64,000 bases of DNA, taken from the NCBI GenBank assembly GCA_025449115.1, contig JAHLKC010000124.1:58719-122718 (forward strand). Reading direction: 5' to 3'. Source of the DNA: Chytridium lagenaria (taxonomy: Eukaryota > Chytridiomycota > Chytridiomycetes > Chytridiales > Chytridiaceae). The notes beneath the pieces were generated by a model, which was given only the letters and a program-made list of their open reading frames with translations, had not been told where the DNA came from and made no database searches. Shown piece after piece: positions 50,201 through 61,734 of this stretch; position 1 is the stretch's first letter, and each line of letters begins with the position of its first letter. The translations under genes were made by a program, and so were the position numbers.

Positions 50201-50534
50201 TTCGCAGGCGACGACGCGCAAAAGGCCCTCCTACCCTCTTCCATCCGTCACAAAACCCCCTTGGATACCTCCACCGTCCTAACTTTGGAACCTACGCTTT
50301 CCCTGGTATCGGCAGGAACACACCAACACTGCTCAAGGTTACTCAGCCCGTGCCCTCCTTTGGCAAGGACATGTTGTCACCGACGCCACCGCTGCCACTG
50401 CGCCTATCAGGTTGCCTCCTGGGTTGTACCAGGTGCGGTTTGCGGGGTTGAGGCATTATGGACGTTTGAAAGCGCAGGGTGGTGATAATAACTGGGACTT
50501 TTTGACCACCCCCGTGTTCAGGTTGACATATTAA
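47221..50534 (+). CDS. Secreted subtilisin-like serine protease (S8A) with PA domain
   Basis: A signal peptide (MQLAKIFSVLALTAASVSA) and propeptide precede the catalytic domain. Asp is in VAVIDSGVDY (about 47775-47805), His in SHGTHVAGTIAGN (about 48035-48075), Asn region in GAIVVASNGNS, and Ser in SGTSMSSPYVAG (about 49265-49300). A protease-associated insert (ALLIRWGGVGGGSAVRCDY to ITTNEG-like sequence, 48850-49100) lies between Asn and Ser, as in Vpr-type fungal subtilases. After the catalytic domain come beta-rich segments (AYILTITNNDATPKTYTLTT; FAGLRHYGRLKAQ), consistent with Fn3-like C-terminal domains. Exon 1 is 47221-47482, exon 2 begins at 47590, and several short introns follow. The catalytic serine codon is one base short in this sequence (ACTTC-ATGTCG); other breaks lie near 47812, 48730, 49170, 49425 and at several points after 49870. 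Extracellular protein degradation is the likely role. Confidence 0.87.
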
Positions 50535-50950
50535 AACTCCACCCTTTTTTTGTCTTGCGGTAACCCTCATCGATGATGGCCCTTTTCTTCGTTTGTGGAC
50601 CTCACCGTAGGATTTGGCTTCTCATTTTCAACCCTTGTAACCTCTTGTTCACGTCGTCTTACCATCGCTTTTTCCTTTGTCTACCTCATTTTGTCACTGA
50701 TAAGCCGTTCGCGTAAAGATGCTTTTACGACGGTTTTCCTTTTCTGGCTCTTTTTTTTGAACGCACACTGCAACCATCATAATATATAATGCGCCTCCTT
50801 TTTTATTAAACGAATATATATATAGTTTGATTTTAATTTTTTTTCTCGACATGGGTTTCGAACTATTACAGTCGAATTAAATCGTTTTCCTGGTATCCAG
50901 CTGAAGGTATGAAAAAGCGAATCACTAAGCGCCATCTTTGCAATATCATT
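50535..50950. other. Intergenic region between converging genes
   Basis: T/A-rich, no gene. It lies between the 3' ends of the subtilase (+) and the repetitive unknown gene (-). Confidence 0.5.
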
Positions 50951-53900
50951 CTAAACGTCGCCTTCAAAACCGTTCACAACAACCACTCCCTTTCGAAGCG
51001 CAGGCAGCAAAGCAATGACCTAAAGAAACAAGAAATGTAAGAATAAATACGCCACGAAAGTGGAGCACCAACCTCATCTGAAACAGCGGTAAGAAGATTT
51101 GCGTAAAAAGAGTTTCTGCGTTCGCGGACTGTTACAAGTGTCGGATCAAAATCAGACTTCTTGGTTCGGAGGTGTTTGATCAACGTTTCGAGGGATCCCT
51201 CCTTATTTTTTTTTAAAAAATCGTTATTGATGGAATCATGGTAAAGGAATACTTACGTCATCCTCGCAGATTGAAAGGGCTTCTGAATCTACTATTTTTG
51301 CGGAATTTCTTTCACCGACATCTGGAACATCATCCCAAGACTCGTCTTCATGGTTTTCAATCAAACGGCTTGGCATGGTGCAATTCAACAACCTGCGTCC
51401 AGCAATACCTGAGATTATGGTACGGCATAATTTGAGGTTGTCCTTGGAGAGGCTAATCGGGAGACGCGTAGGGGACGTGACGCTGACTGCGTTTGAGTGG
51501 GAAACTGCGCTGTCGTTGGAGTCACTGACGGTGTTGTGACTTGACAGCGTCGGAATTGAAGATGCTGATTGAAAGACCATATCGTGGAGACCAGCGATAG
51601 CCATGCGGATAGCGGTCAAGTCAGATTCAAGGATGATCGTCGAAAGCCCAACATTACGCTTATAGCCCATGAACTGTTTTTATAAAAATTAGCGGAAGTA
51701 AACAGTACAATAAAAGTGAAATGAATAACTCTTACCGTTAAGTGTTTGCCATCTCCTTCCACAGATTCGTTAACGCCGGCGGAGACATACTGAACGACAT
51801 CTTCAAAACTGCCTTTACGACCATTTACGGCAACTATTCCTTGGTTGACACAGGTAATAATGATAGAATCTAGAAAGCTATCAGGGAATCTATAATTATT
51901 TCAAAATCCATACCTCATCTGATACAGCCGCGCAACGGTTCGAGTAGAAAGATTTACGTTGTTCACGCTCTGTCACCAGGGTTGGGTCGAACTTTGATTT
52001 CTTGGTCATCTTTTGTTTCATCAAGGCCTCCAAAGATCCTTCCTTTTCAATAGGTTAGTACGAACAAACAAAAAAGAAACTCGTACGTCGTCTTCGCAAG
52101 TCGATGGAAAAATCATTGACCCCACAACGTTGAAAGGCCCGTCCTCAACAAAGTCCTCGTTATTGACTTCAATAAATCTGCTTGACTCAAAGTCGACGCC
52201 TCTTTCATAGAATTTGTCGTTATTTAAAGCCAAAGGGGTTGCTTCGATAATGTGCAGATTTAGTATCGGGCGGCTCTGAGACGGAATGATAGGCGAGATA
52301 TTCATGACATAGCCAAAATCAACGGAAATAATCGGCCTCGAAATTGCGGCCCGCAGAAAAACATGCTCATGCCCAGGAACGACAATGCGGATGGCAGTTG
52401 AGAATTCCATCTTCTCTTTACTGCCAAGACCTAGGTTTCTAACCTGCAGAGCCGTGATTCTTTCGTTATGTTTACTGGCTTCATCGGCAATTCTGATGCA
52501 ATTTCTCGAGTCACCAGAATCATCATCCTGAACTTCGCCTTCGCAACCATTTACGACAACCACTCCCTTACGTGAAGCGGGCAATAACGCAAGTACCTGC
52601 GAAAGAATCAGCCAAGTACGTACAAAATACTCAGCCTGACCTCATCCCCAACAGCAACAAGACGGTTCGAGTAGAAAGAGTTACGCCGTTCCCTGACTGT
52701 TACGAGCGTCGGATCAAAAGCAGATTTCTTGGTTTTGATCTGTTTCATAAGCGCATCCAGAGATCCCTCCTTTTTAAAAAGAAGATTATTATATAAATGT
52801 TAAATGAAGCTTACGTCATCTTCGCATATTGACAGGGTTGTCAAATGCACATCCGCAGTTATACTTCCATCACAGTTTGTAATATCAAGAGTCTCGACTT
52901 CTGATTCGTCTTCCTCGATTTCAATCAACCTGCTTGGTGTGGCGTGATCAAACGATGGACTGCCATGAATCCCCAAAATCGTGGCTCGGTAGATGTCGAG
53001 GAGGCGAATTTGAGCCCACGTAGGAGGCGTGATGCGAACAAGATCAAGACCAGTTTTCGAGTTGACCTTGCCTGGGTTTGAGTGGGAAATCGCGCTATCG
53101 TTGTAGATACTTGAGTTGTTCTGACTTGGAGCCCCGGAATCGAAGATGTCGATTGAAAGACTTTATCGTGGAGACTAGCAATAGCCATGCGGATAGCGGT
53201 CAAGTCAAAGTCAAGGATGATTGTCGAAAGTCCAACGTTAGGCTTACAGCCAGTGAACTGTTTACATTTTTTATATTAGCAAAACGATAGACAAAGTCAT
53301 AATGTCTCTCACCATTACGGTTGACTGGGAAATACCAGATATCGTATCTTCGCCATCCACATTCTCGGCCAGGTGTTGACCAGCCCCATCCACAGATTTG
53401 TTAACGCTGGTGGAGACACGTTGAACGATATCTTCAAAGCTGCCTTTACGACCATGTACGGCAACCATCCCCTTGTTTGATACAGGTAATAACGATAGAA
53501 CCTAGAAAGCTATTCAGGAAACTATAAATATCTCAAAGGCCTTACCTCATCTGACACAGCCACGCAAAGGTTCAAATAAAAAGAATTACGTTGTTCACGC
53601 TCTGTCACTAGGGTTGGATCAAAAGTTGATTTCTTCGTCATTTTTTGTTTTATCAAGGCCTCCAACGATCCGTCCTTTTTTTCAAAAGTCAAATTCATAC
53701 TAAACCAATATTTATCTTACGTCGTCTTCGCAGGTCAAAGGAAAAGTCTGCTCGTCCGCGTCCTCAATGGCGTCATTCTTGTAGCTTGTAAATGGCTCCA
53801 ACGCATCTACGTTATCGACTCCGATGAGCTTGCTTGGCTCAAGCTTAAAGGTACTTTCACAGACTGTCTCGTGATAACTTTCCAAAGAGGTAGCTTGGAT

Positions 53901-55131
53901 AAGAAGCAGGGTTTTATGTGGGCGGCTTTCAGACGGGATAGCAGGCGTGATGATCATGTTCATGACGTAGCCAAAGTCAATAGATAGGATTGGGATCGAA
54001 ATTGAAGGAGGTAGAAAAACGTGCTCGTGGCCAGGACAAATTATGCGGATGCCTTTTGAGAATCCGCCGATAGTGACGGTGAGGTAGATGCCAATATTTT
54101 TCCTTTGGCGCATCATTGTTTTGCTGGAAGGATAAAAATAGAGCATATTAGGTGGAATGAAGCGATTATAAAGGCTTTCTCCTCACCATTTCGTCTGACT
54201 TCCTCACAGCGACGGAATTTGAGCTTTCGGTAACAAGCTCATCAGCAATAGCATCACGTTCATTATCAGCGGGATGTTGATCAGGTTTTTGAGCAACATC
54301 AGCATCTGGTTCTGCATCAAATATCTGCTATCAAACACAAAGGGGGTTAAAACGTCTGCTACGGAGTCACATAATCTATTTACCATTTTACTATCGTCAA
54401 CGGCGTGTGATAGATCTTGTATCGGAACGCCCAGTTCCGATAAATCCGCGAGAGTGTCGTAGCTGTTGAGAGGCGGTAGCTCGTTGCCAAGCAAGGCGAC
54501 ACTCTTTGCTTCTACGGAGATAGGAGAGTTAAATACAGTAAGAATAAAGGTGGATGTAGAGATAGATCAAAAGGAATCAGAAACGGAACCAAAAAAGTCC
54601 AACATACCGTCGCTGCGGCCGGCGTGATACTTTAAGCGAGTTCGCTCTGTCAAGGCTAGGACGAGTTTCATAGTGCTCGTGAAAGCGTCATCATCTTGTG
54701 TAGCTTTCTCAAGGCTCTCAGAAACCGTTCCATCGCGGGTAGAATAGCTTGCGTCGAGCAGTCCTCCTAAATAACTAGGTTATTATCTAGTTCAATGCTA
54801 AAAGTTCACAATAGAAGGTTCTTCTCACATCAGTCGGTCCCAAAAGACTCTGGAACGAAACTCTTGAGATAACGTCGATGAACGAGCTGAGGAGCTCTGA
54901 GTCTGGTGATGAAAAGCTTGAACGGTTTGGAGACCGCATATTGGCTTTGTTGGAATAAGAGGTTGGAGTGTTCAGCACAGACGAAGCGAGATGATGGAGA
55001 TAGCGAAAGGACCTACTTGTATAGTCCTTGAAAAGTGAAGATCTGTAAGAGTCTAATATGGGGCTTTCAAAAGAGAAGGCAGTCCTTTTATCTCTGCTTT
55101 CGAGTGAATCTTTCCAGGAAGAATCACCCAT
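50951..55131 (-). CDS. Unknown modular protein with ABAB internal duplication
   Basis: Starts MGDSSWKDSLESRDKRTAF. The first four exons (54829-55131, 54608-54766, 54384-54511, 54187-54327) match those of the 43942-46521 gene. After them come four modules. Modules 1 and 3 contain an A segment (IRIVVPGHEHVF, SIDFGYVMN); modules 2 and 4 contain a B segment (NVGLSTIILDFDLTAIRMAI, LHDKVFQS). Each module continues with CEDD, then a 129-nt exon (53546-53674, 52641-52769, 51914-52042, 51073-51201) reading like EGSLEALMKQ and FDPTLVTERE, ending SDE, then LLPVS/LLPAxRKGVVVVNG. The protein stops mid-module after NGFEGDV. Frame breaks occur near 54690, 53110 and 51840. No known domain is recognised; it looks soluble and globular. 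Scaffold or recognition roles are possible, but nothing in the sequence proves them. Confidence 0.68.
51073..53674 (-). repeat. Four copies of a 129-nt exon inside a two-module duplication
   Basis: Copies lie at 53546-53674, 52641-52769, 51914-52042 and 51073-51201, each exactly 129 nt with GT-AG boundaries in the same phase. Copies 1 and 3 share KQKMTKKS and TEREQR; copies 2 and 4 share VTVRERRNSFY. The spacing from copy 1 to 3 is 1632 and from 2 to 4 is 1568, which indicates duplication of a two-module block. Confidence 0.85.
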
Positions 55132-55860
55132 CGACCTCGACCTCTGAATCTATAATAGTACAGCAATGATCATCTTTCCAAACTCTTTTGATAGGGCCTA
55201 GTTTAAGCCTTCGCCTCTCTGCGATTGTCCGGACTCCAACGCTTGCCTCCAATCTCCAATCCGGCGAAGAGATGGCGATCTGCATGGAAATTCAAGTAAG
55301 GATGGACACTCGCTCTCCTCCCATCAGACTCTGTCGATCAACTCATCAAAGGAAAGTAGCTCAAAGATGGCCCCGTGAGCGGTTTAGCGAGTTGGCCTTT
55401 ACTTTGAGGACCTTGGTTTTAGGGAAATATGGAACATAATTATAGTTGAAAGTATTTTAAACTCCGACCAACATCTTGATTAATTATTGAGCTGAAATGC
55501 ATGATTACTCTATCGTAAATGGCCTATGCAAACGATGGGAAAGGGATATGCTTAATGCACATCGTGGAATGTGTTATAGTACAATATACTGACTCCAGGC
55601 CCAAGGCGTATGTAAAAAAGCGAATATGTGCATGAAAGGGTAAAACCCTACTTTGCTCAATCCCGATTCAACCATGTAGTCTCCAAATTTAAATACACGT
55701 ACTATCATAGTAAACTACAAAATGACAAAAGGGATACTTGCAATTAAAAACAAACACGAAATAACAAGAATGAAATGAATACTGCTTTGCAAGATAAAAA
55801 CCAGCACAAACTAAATATCAAAGGAAAAGAAAACAAAGAATATAAGATAGAATTTTCCCA
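55132..55860. other. Intergenic region
   Basis: Upstream of the repetitive unknown gene and downstream of the ankyrin gene. A-rich near 55740-55850. No supported gene. Confidence 0.45.
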
Positions 55861-58800
55861 TTACTTCCAGCAAATATTCCCTTCATCCACTCTAGCCTTC
55901 TCTAACAAAACCTTTACAACCTCCTCATACCCCTTTTCACTCGCAACCCTTAACGCGAAATCCCCCATCAACTCCCGGATCAACTCTCCCACTCTCAACA
56001 AGCATCCTCACAATCTCCGCATGACCCCCCTTTGCCGCTTCTCTAATAGCTTCATTCCCACGCGCCCCAGGGTCGACTTTCCCGGTCTTCATCAAAAGTC
56101 TCACAATCTCCGTATGACCTTTCTGAACGGCCCATCGAAGCGCTGCGTCGTCGTTTGCACTGGGATCAATAGAAGTGGAAAGGAGGAGGGCGACGACGGA
56201 CGTGTGGCCGTGTTCGGCGGCGAGACGGAGGGATTTAGTGTTGTCAGAGGAAGGATCGACGGTGGGGCACGCGAGAAGCATGCGGACTATGTCGACGTGA
56301 CCGTTTTGAGAAGCTTTGCGGAGCTAGAAACGGTTGAGTATTGGAATATCTCAAATAATAAAGGGCGGAGGTGGTGACTTACTGCGTAGTCGTAACCGGC
56401 CGATGGATCTACTACAGGAATCTTGAGAAGCATCTTGACAATGTCCGTGTGGCCGTTTTCCGCGGCTTTTCGTAAACAATAATTATATTCCTGAAAAATT
56501 GATAATAAAACGATCGTCGAAGTCCATTCATTATTAACACATAAAGACAAAGTCCATTCAAAAACAAGGCATAATAAACTCACCACAGCAACATCTACCC
56601 GTCCGCTCTCCCACAACATCCTCACCACCCCCTCAAACCCTCTCGCAGCCGCACTTTTCACCGCCTGATTCTGATTAACTCCCGGATCTACCCTCCCGGT
56701 CGCCAGTAACACCTTTACAACATCAGCATGTCCATTCTCAGCTGCAAGTAACAGCGCCGAAGGTCCGACTGACGTGAGATCGACCTTGTTCATGGCAAGA
56801 AGGGTCAATGCCAGTTGGGCGTCTCCGTTGCGGGAGGCAACGCGGAGAGCGAGATTGCTTTGAGGACCAGGGTCGACACGGCCGGTGCCTGTTATAAATG
56901 TGGATGAGCGAAGGGAGGTGTGACGACGAAAACGAGAGTCGGTGGGTGTTTACCGATGAGCATTCTCATGATTTCGCAATGCCCTTCCTCAGCTGCCATC
57001 CTGAACGCGTAATTATCTCTTGCTACAAAGAAACATAAGTAAGAAATAGAGGAATGAAAAAAGGTTGGCGATTGATCCATGGTCATAAACCAACACACTA
57101 TGAATTTGTAAAAAAATAAAAAAGAATGAAACCAAACCCTTACGAAAAATAACAAATACTTCACCAAATAACATAAAAAGGTATTAAAAATAAATTTACC
57201 CGCAGGCTCAACACCTCCATATGCCAAAACAGCTTCAACTATCTTGACACGGCCTCTCTCACAGGCAACACCCAACGCTTGCTCCCTACTCCGTTTCTCC
57301 CATACGTCCCGTCAACAACAACATCCTCACAATCTCTTCATGTCCCCTCTCCGCGGCCTTCCACAAAGTGAACCCGTTTCCGGCCATCGGATTGACGAGA
57401 GGATGTGCGAGAAGCATTCGAACAACTATATAGAAACTTAGGCTGTGTCGACAGATTGAAACTTTCGAAACAGCTGCATACCTTCCGTATGTCCAAATTC
57501 CCCAGCACGTCGTAAGGCAAAATCATCGTTCGCGGAAGGGTTAACTAAAGCGGTATCAATCAACATTCGAACTATATCCGTATGTCCATTCGCAGAAGCA
57601 ATCTGAATGGCTAAATAAAATGATTAGATAAAACCATAAAGGACTATTCGAATAACTTACGATAATTATCTTCAGCAGCGGGGTCAACGCGAGGATCCGC
57701 GATTAAGAGACGCGCCACCTATTTACCACCCAAAATTTCGTAAGAATGAGGGTTAGGGAAAATCGACGTGTACCTCTTCATATCCAGACATGGAAACGAG
57801 TCTTAAGGCTTCGTTTTTGGATGCGGACGGATCAACGTTCGCGCATGCAGGCGCGGTAGACATCAAAAGCACTCTAACGACATTCGTCCACCCATGTCGA
57901 GATGCAATACGAATAGCCCTAAAATACGGACACCAGAAGTGTCAAGAATTTTTTTTACGAAGGCGATTAAAAAAAAACACTTGTACTTACAAATTATCCT
58001 CCAAACTCGCATCCGCACCTGCATCCACCAAAACCTCTACAGCTTCTGCAGCACCACTCCTCGCAGCACACTGAACAACTTTCCCTAAGAACACCTTCTC
58101 CCTATCCCTCTCCTCTTTTACTTCATCCGTTTCCGCGCCTAACCCACTCTCATCCCTCCCCACCTTCCACAATCTCAAGACCTCCTTCAACCTCTCAACA
58201 GCATTCACAGCTGCCAACCATCTCACCCCATACCCTTCATCTTTCTGGAACATCTCGTCATGCCATTTTCTCGATAAAGCCATGACAAACCCTTCGCCTA
58301 TCCAACCTCCATCAAACGTCTGTTGCCCGGATCCGCTTCTAGTTAAGATAAACAGGCCTTTGTAGGTGGGATCGAGAATCTCCATCGCGAATTCGCATAA
58401 GCCGCCTTTAAGGAGGATGAGACCGGCTGCGTAAATAGGGCCGAGGTTTCGCCATTTTACGGATTGAAGGGCGTCAATGACGGCGAGAGATAAAAGGGAG
58501 TTGCAATTGAATAGGGCCGAGAACTGTATTGGTGTGGTTGTTCCTGACGATGATGAGGACGATGAGGAAGAGGAGGAGAAGATGGAAGAGGATGATGAAG
58601 CGGGTTTCTCTTCCATCCATACCAAGATATTCCCTAAATTCTCTTTTGCAAACCCCACAGTATCTGTTAATGGTTTAAGAGTACGTCTTAGTTGCTTGTT
58701 GAGGGATGTGAGGAGAGGGATTGTGTGTGGATGAAGGAGCGCGGATATAGCTTTTAAGAGTTCCGGGGGAAGGTTGAGGAATGTAGTTGTATGCGTGATG

Positions 58801-59024
58801 GATGAGGATGATGCTCCATTCACGTTGATTCGCTTAGTGGGATGCTGATGTTGGGGTGAGAGGGGCTCTACAGGGGATGATGGGGAGGGAAGATGGTGTG
58901 AGGGTGGAGAATCCATGCTGTTGTGCCTGTTATGCTCCCGATTACGGTTTCTACTAGTATTAAAATACTCTTTTTGATAAGTAGTCGTTGACATGGGTTG
59001 GTTGAGTTGAGTGGCAGAGCTCAA
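55861..59024 (-). CDS. F-box-like and ankyrin-repeat protein, about 17 repeats
   Basis: The first exon (about 57990-59024) begins MSSATQLNQP or, 10 residues later, MSTTTYQKEY. After a Ser/Pro/His-rich leader comes an F-box-like motif (FLNLPPELLKAISALLHPHT, ending LLTSLNKQLRR), a Ser run and Glu/Asp-rich linkers. The rest, on short exons, is an ankyrin array with the signature NxALRxAAExGHxDIVRMLL...VDPSA. I count about 17 units, from VVQCAARSGAAEAVEVLVDA to FALRVASEKGYEEVVKVLLE; the end is VDEGNICWK. Frame breaks occur near 55960, 57290-57300 and at some exon joins. F-box plus ankyrin suggests a substrate adaptor of an SCF ubiquitin ligase (family knowledge); the target is unknown. Confidence 0.82.
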
Positions 59025-59284
59025 GAAGAACCATGTATCACCGTAGTGGGTAGATATCTAAGTAATACATACAAGACATTGGTATATACTCAATCAGTTT
59101 CAAATGGATTACACCTATACATTCCGGTATATACCATTACGTTAAATATCTTTAAAAATAAAATTATCGCGATGGATAAATTCTACCTTCTGAATAAGCA
59201 AGAAAGTGATGAGGTTCATATAGGGCGACATAACAACATTCTCCTTTTATTAGGTATTAAAATAAATTGGATTATTTATTATTA
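59025..59284. other. Short AT-rich spacer
   Basis: No gene; AT-rich with TTATTATT runs just before the next gene's stop codon. Confidence 0.5.
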
Positions 59285-60439
59285 TTAGTAGATAAAGGGA
59301 ATAATGTGCTTTCTGTTCTTGGGGTAATCCTCCATCTTGCTTTTATACCAAGCGCTGGTCCTAGCAGCCTTTGGGATCAAATTGACAGCCGTCGCAAAGA
59401 AGGGGAACCACGCGTAAAGTGTTGAACCAGCGATGGCGACCCCAAGCCACATGATGATTTCAAAAAACTACATAAAAAACAACAAAAAATGTATGAATTG
59501 GAAAGAACAAAAAGAGGACAATTTAAGGATTGAGGACTTACGTAGTGAGGGCAAGCGACCCACACAAACATTCCACCCTTGGGAACAACATATTTGGTCT
59601 TTTCTTCAGCAGTCTTTCCGTCCTTGCGCCATGATGCCATAATGAGATGGTGACGGAGGTTTCCTAAAGCGCCAATGAAGAAAAGGGCGATACCTGAACG
59701 TTTTTCAAAAGGGTTAGTTTCCATGGATACATGAAGGTGGTTGTGAACTTACCGACGTAGGCGACATCCTTCGATTGGTTATCAAAGAATGTGGGGTTCT
59801 CGAGGTAAGCGTACAAGGTGCTGATATGGTTCAAGTAGGAGACAGAGGCGTAGATAGATGAGATGCTAACAATTTTGTTTGTTAAAGAGAAAAAAGAGCC
59901 CAAAATATAGAATACGGAAGGTAAAGACTTACAACATGACATCAAGAACTCCCATCCATCCTGAATATTGGTGAATGTAAAGAGATTCGAGAGTACGTTT
60001 AGCAAAATGTGCGGCAAGAAGGTGGTTGACGAGTTGGACACGGGGAGTAGATGCGTTGGACAGATACTTTGCGCCCAGCAAAGAGATGAGGCAGGCTTAT
60101 CATATAATTGAATAAAAGAGAAAGTCAGTTATACATGCTCATGATCGCTAAACGATAACCTGATCGTTCCATTCCCAAACGACAGATCTTACCTGGCATG
60201 TACAAAAGGGGCATCCCAGTCCTACTTGAAATCTTCCACGACCTGCCCTGCGCAAACTTTGAGTAGGCAAGTTCGGTGGAAGGGTTTGACTGAAGCCATG
60301 AAAAGGTTACGGCAAAGATAGCAGCGAAGGTGAGGATGAATGGAACAGCTTGATCTTGGAGACCGATGATGCTGAGATGAGGAAGATGAACGGGGCCAAT
60401 GTATACGAGGTCAGACAGCATGGCGATGACGGATGCCAT
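59285..60439 (-). CDS. Steroid 5-alpha-reductase-family membrane reductase
   Basis: Multipass endoplasmic-reticulum-type enzyme that would reduce a carbon-carbon double bond using NADPH. Start chosen at MASVIAMLSDLVYIG (60439). Helices include AVPFILTFAAIFAVTFSW; then WKISSRTGMPLLYMP; AKRTLESLYIHQYSGWMGVL; GIALFFIGALGNLRHHLIMA; and the C-terminal family signature YVVPKGGMFVWVACPHY, FEIIMWLGVAIAG, then EDYPKNRKHIIPFIY at the stop. The last segment closely follows the C-terminal consensus of PF02544 (SRD5A, DET2, TSC13). About five exons; junctions near 60195, 59930, 59755-59700 and 59545-59470. The substrate (sterol, polyprenol or very-long-chain enoyl-CoA) cannot be chosen from sequence alone. 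This gene shows fewer frame breaks than its neighbours. Confidence 0.8.
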
Positions 60440-61296
60440 ATCGGAGCGTTGAATGAGGTCGATGAGAATGTGAAAAGGTGAGAGCTTTTTAGAAGAACGA
60501 AAAACCTTCAGTTGAATTAAGTTTAAGGACTGGGAAAGGTGCGTCAAGAATTGTCACATTTTTTGAATTTATTTTTGGTACTTAACTGAGACAATCCGCA
60601 ATTAATGACGTGGTGAAATACGGTAAAACAAAAATAGAATAATGCTATTTGCAGTACACTGAATGTGAGTCCCCAGGGATAAAATTGATTTTGTGTGAAT
60701 ATCCAGACTTCAGGAATAACATAAATTGAGGCTGTACTTCAGAGGATGCCACGTCTTTCACCCCGAGATGTTAGTTTTGGAACTCGTATCAATATCCCAT
60801 TAATTATGGGAATGCGGGGGTATAAAGGGAATGTATGTATGACAATTGTATCGAAAGATTTCAGGTGATTTAGGGGAGACGCATTGCTAAGTCTCCATGG
60901 TGAACTTGAAGTGAATAGACTGACGATACTTGTTTCAAAAACTTTCAGATTAAGAGTCTGAAAAGCACTTATTGAGCTGCAGCAAAGTCCTTCTCGCCTG
61001 CCACATCTGTTGCTATCTATTATCAATATGTTCCGCCATCCATCTTGTCGCGTCCATCATGCATATTCTTCCTCCATCCACCTCATTGAATTGCAATATC
61101 ACCTTTCCTCCATCCCCCTCTTTAAATCCTGTTCATACGCAACCAATTTAATAAACTGCTTTACTTAAGTCGTCATGTTTAAATGTTTATTGATTTGGTT
61201 AGATGAAAATTTTCACGCCATTTGGCGTAAGTTTTCTAAAGACACGCTAATCATCTCTGCTACTTAACTACATCACATATTATGATTTGGGCCCAA

Positions 61297-61389
61297 CTTA
61301 CACTAACTATCGTTGCAAAATAATCATCAACCTCGGTGATATCCACCGAACTAAGGGTTGTAGTTTTGCAAGGGTATGTTAGTGTAAGT
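61297..61389. repeat. Imperfect inverted repeat with 12-bp perfect core
   Basis: ACTTACACTAAC at 61297-61308 pairs exactly with GTTAGTGTAAGT at 61378-61389. The arms extend inward through TTGCAAAA and TTTTGCAA with a three-base mismatch. It may be a short hairpin element or lie near the LTR edge. Confidence 0.6.
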
Positions 61390-61613
61390 GAGGAAATCAT
61401 ATTATCTGCATGAAAGTCATAGTTAAAAGAACTTAGCAAAAATCAGAAATTTCTGGTTACACAAACATTATTTTGACCGTAAATTAATTTGTCACTTAAA
61501 GGGTGATATTCCCTTCAACGCGAAGGAGATAAAATGACCTTAGAAGGAAAGAACTTGCACAGTTCCCCTTTCAACGAGACTTCCTGTTTAAGCACAAACA
61601 GCACACTGTTGCC

Positions 61614-61621
61614 TATAAATA
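61614..61621 (+). promoter_or_regulatory. TATA box, probable retrotransposon promoter
   Basis: TATAAATA lies 121 bases before the gag start codon, a usual distance for an LTR core promoter plus leader. Inferred from position. Confidence 0.5.
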
Positions 61622-61734
61622 CGGCCAGTGACCTTCTTGTTCAATCCAAGATTTTCACTACTATTTATTCCTCTCCTCACTTACACCGACGTTCCCACTC
61701 TGACACAAAACTACCTTAAGTCCGGTACATCACC

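Larger units (their letters stand above)
60440..61734. other. Intergenic region and presumed 5' flank of the retrotransposon
   Basis: No host gene. Contains the inverted repeat at 61297-61389 and a TATA box at 61614. A 5' LTR probably lies in the last few hundred bases, but its partner is outside the window, so boundaries cannot be set. Confidence 0.45.

Noticed and set aside
55188..55439. 83-codon plus-strand open frame upstream of the repetitive gene
   Set aside because: No recognisable feature and no supporting splice or context.
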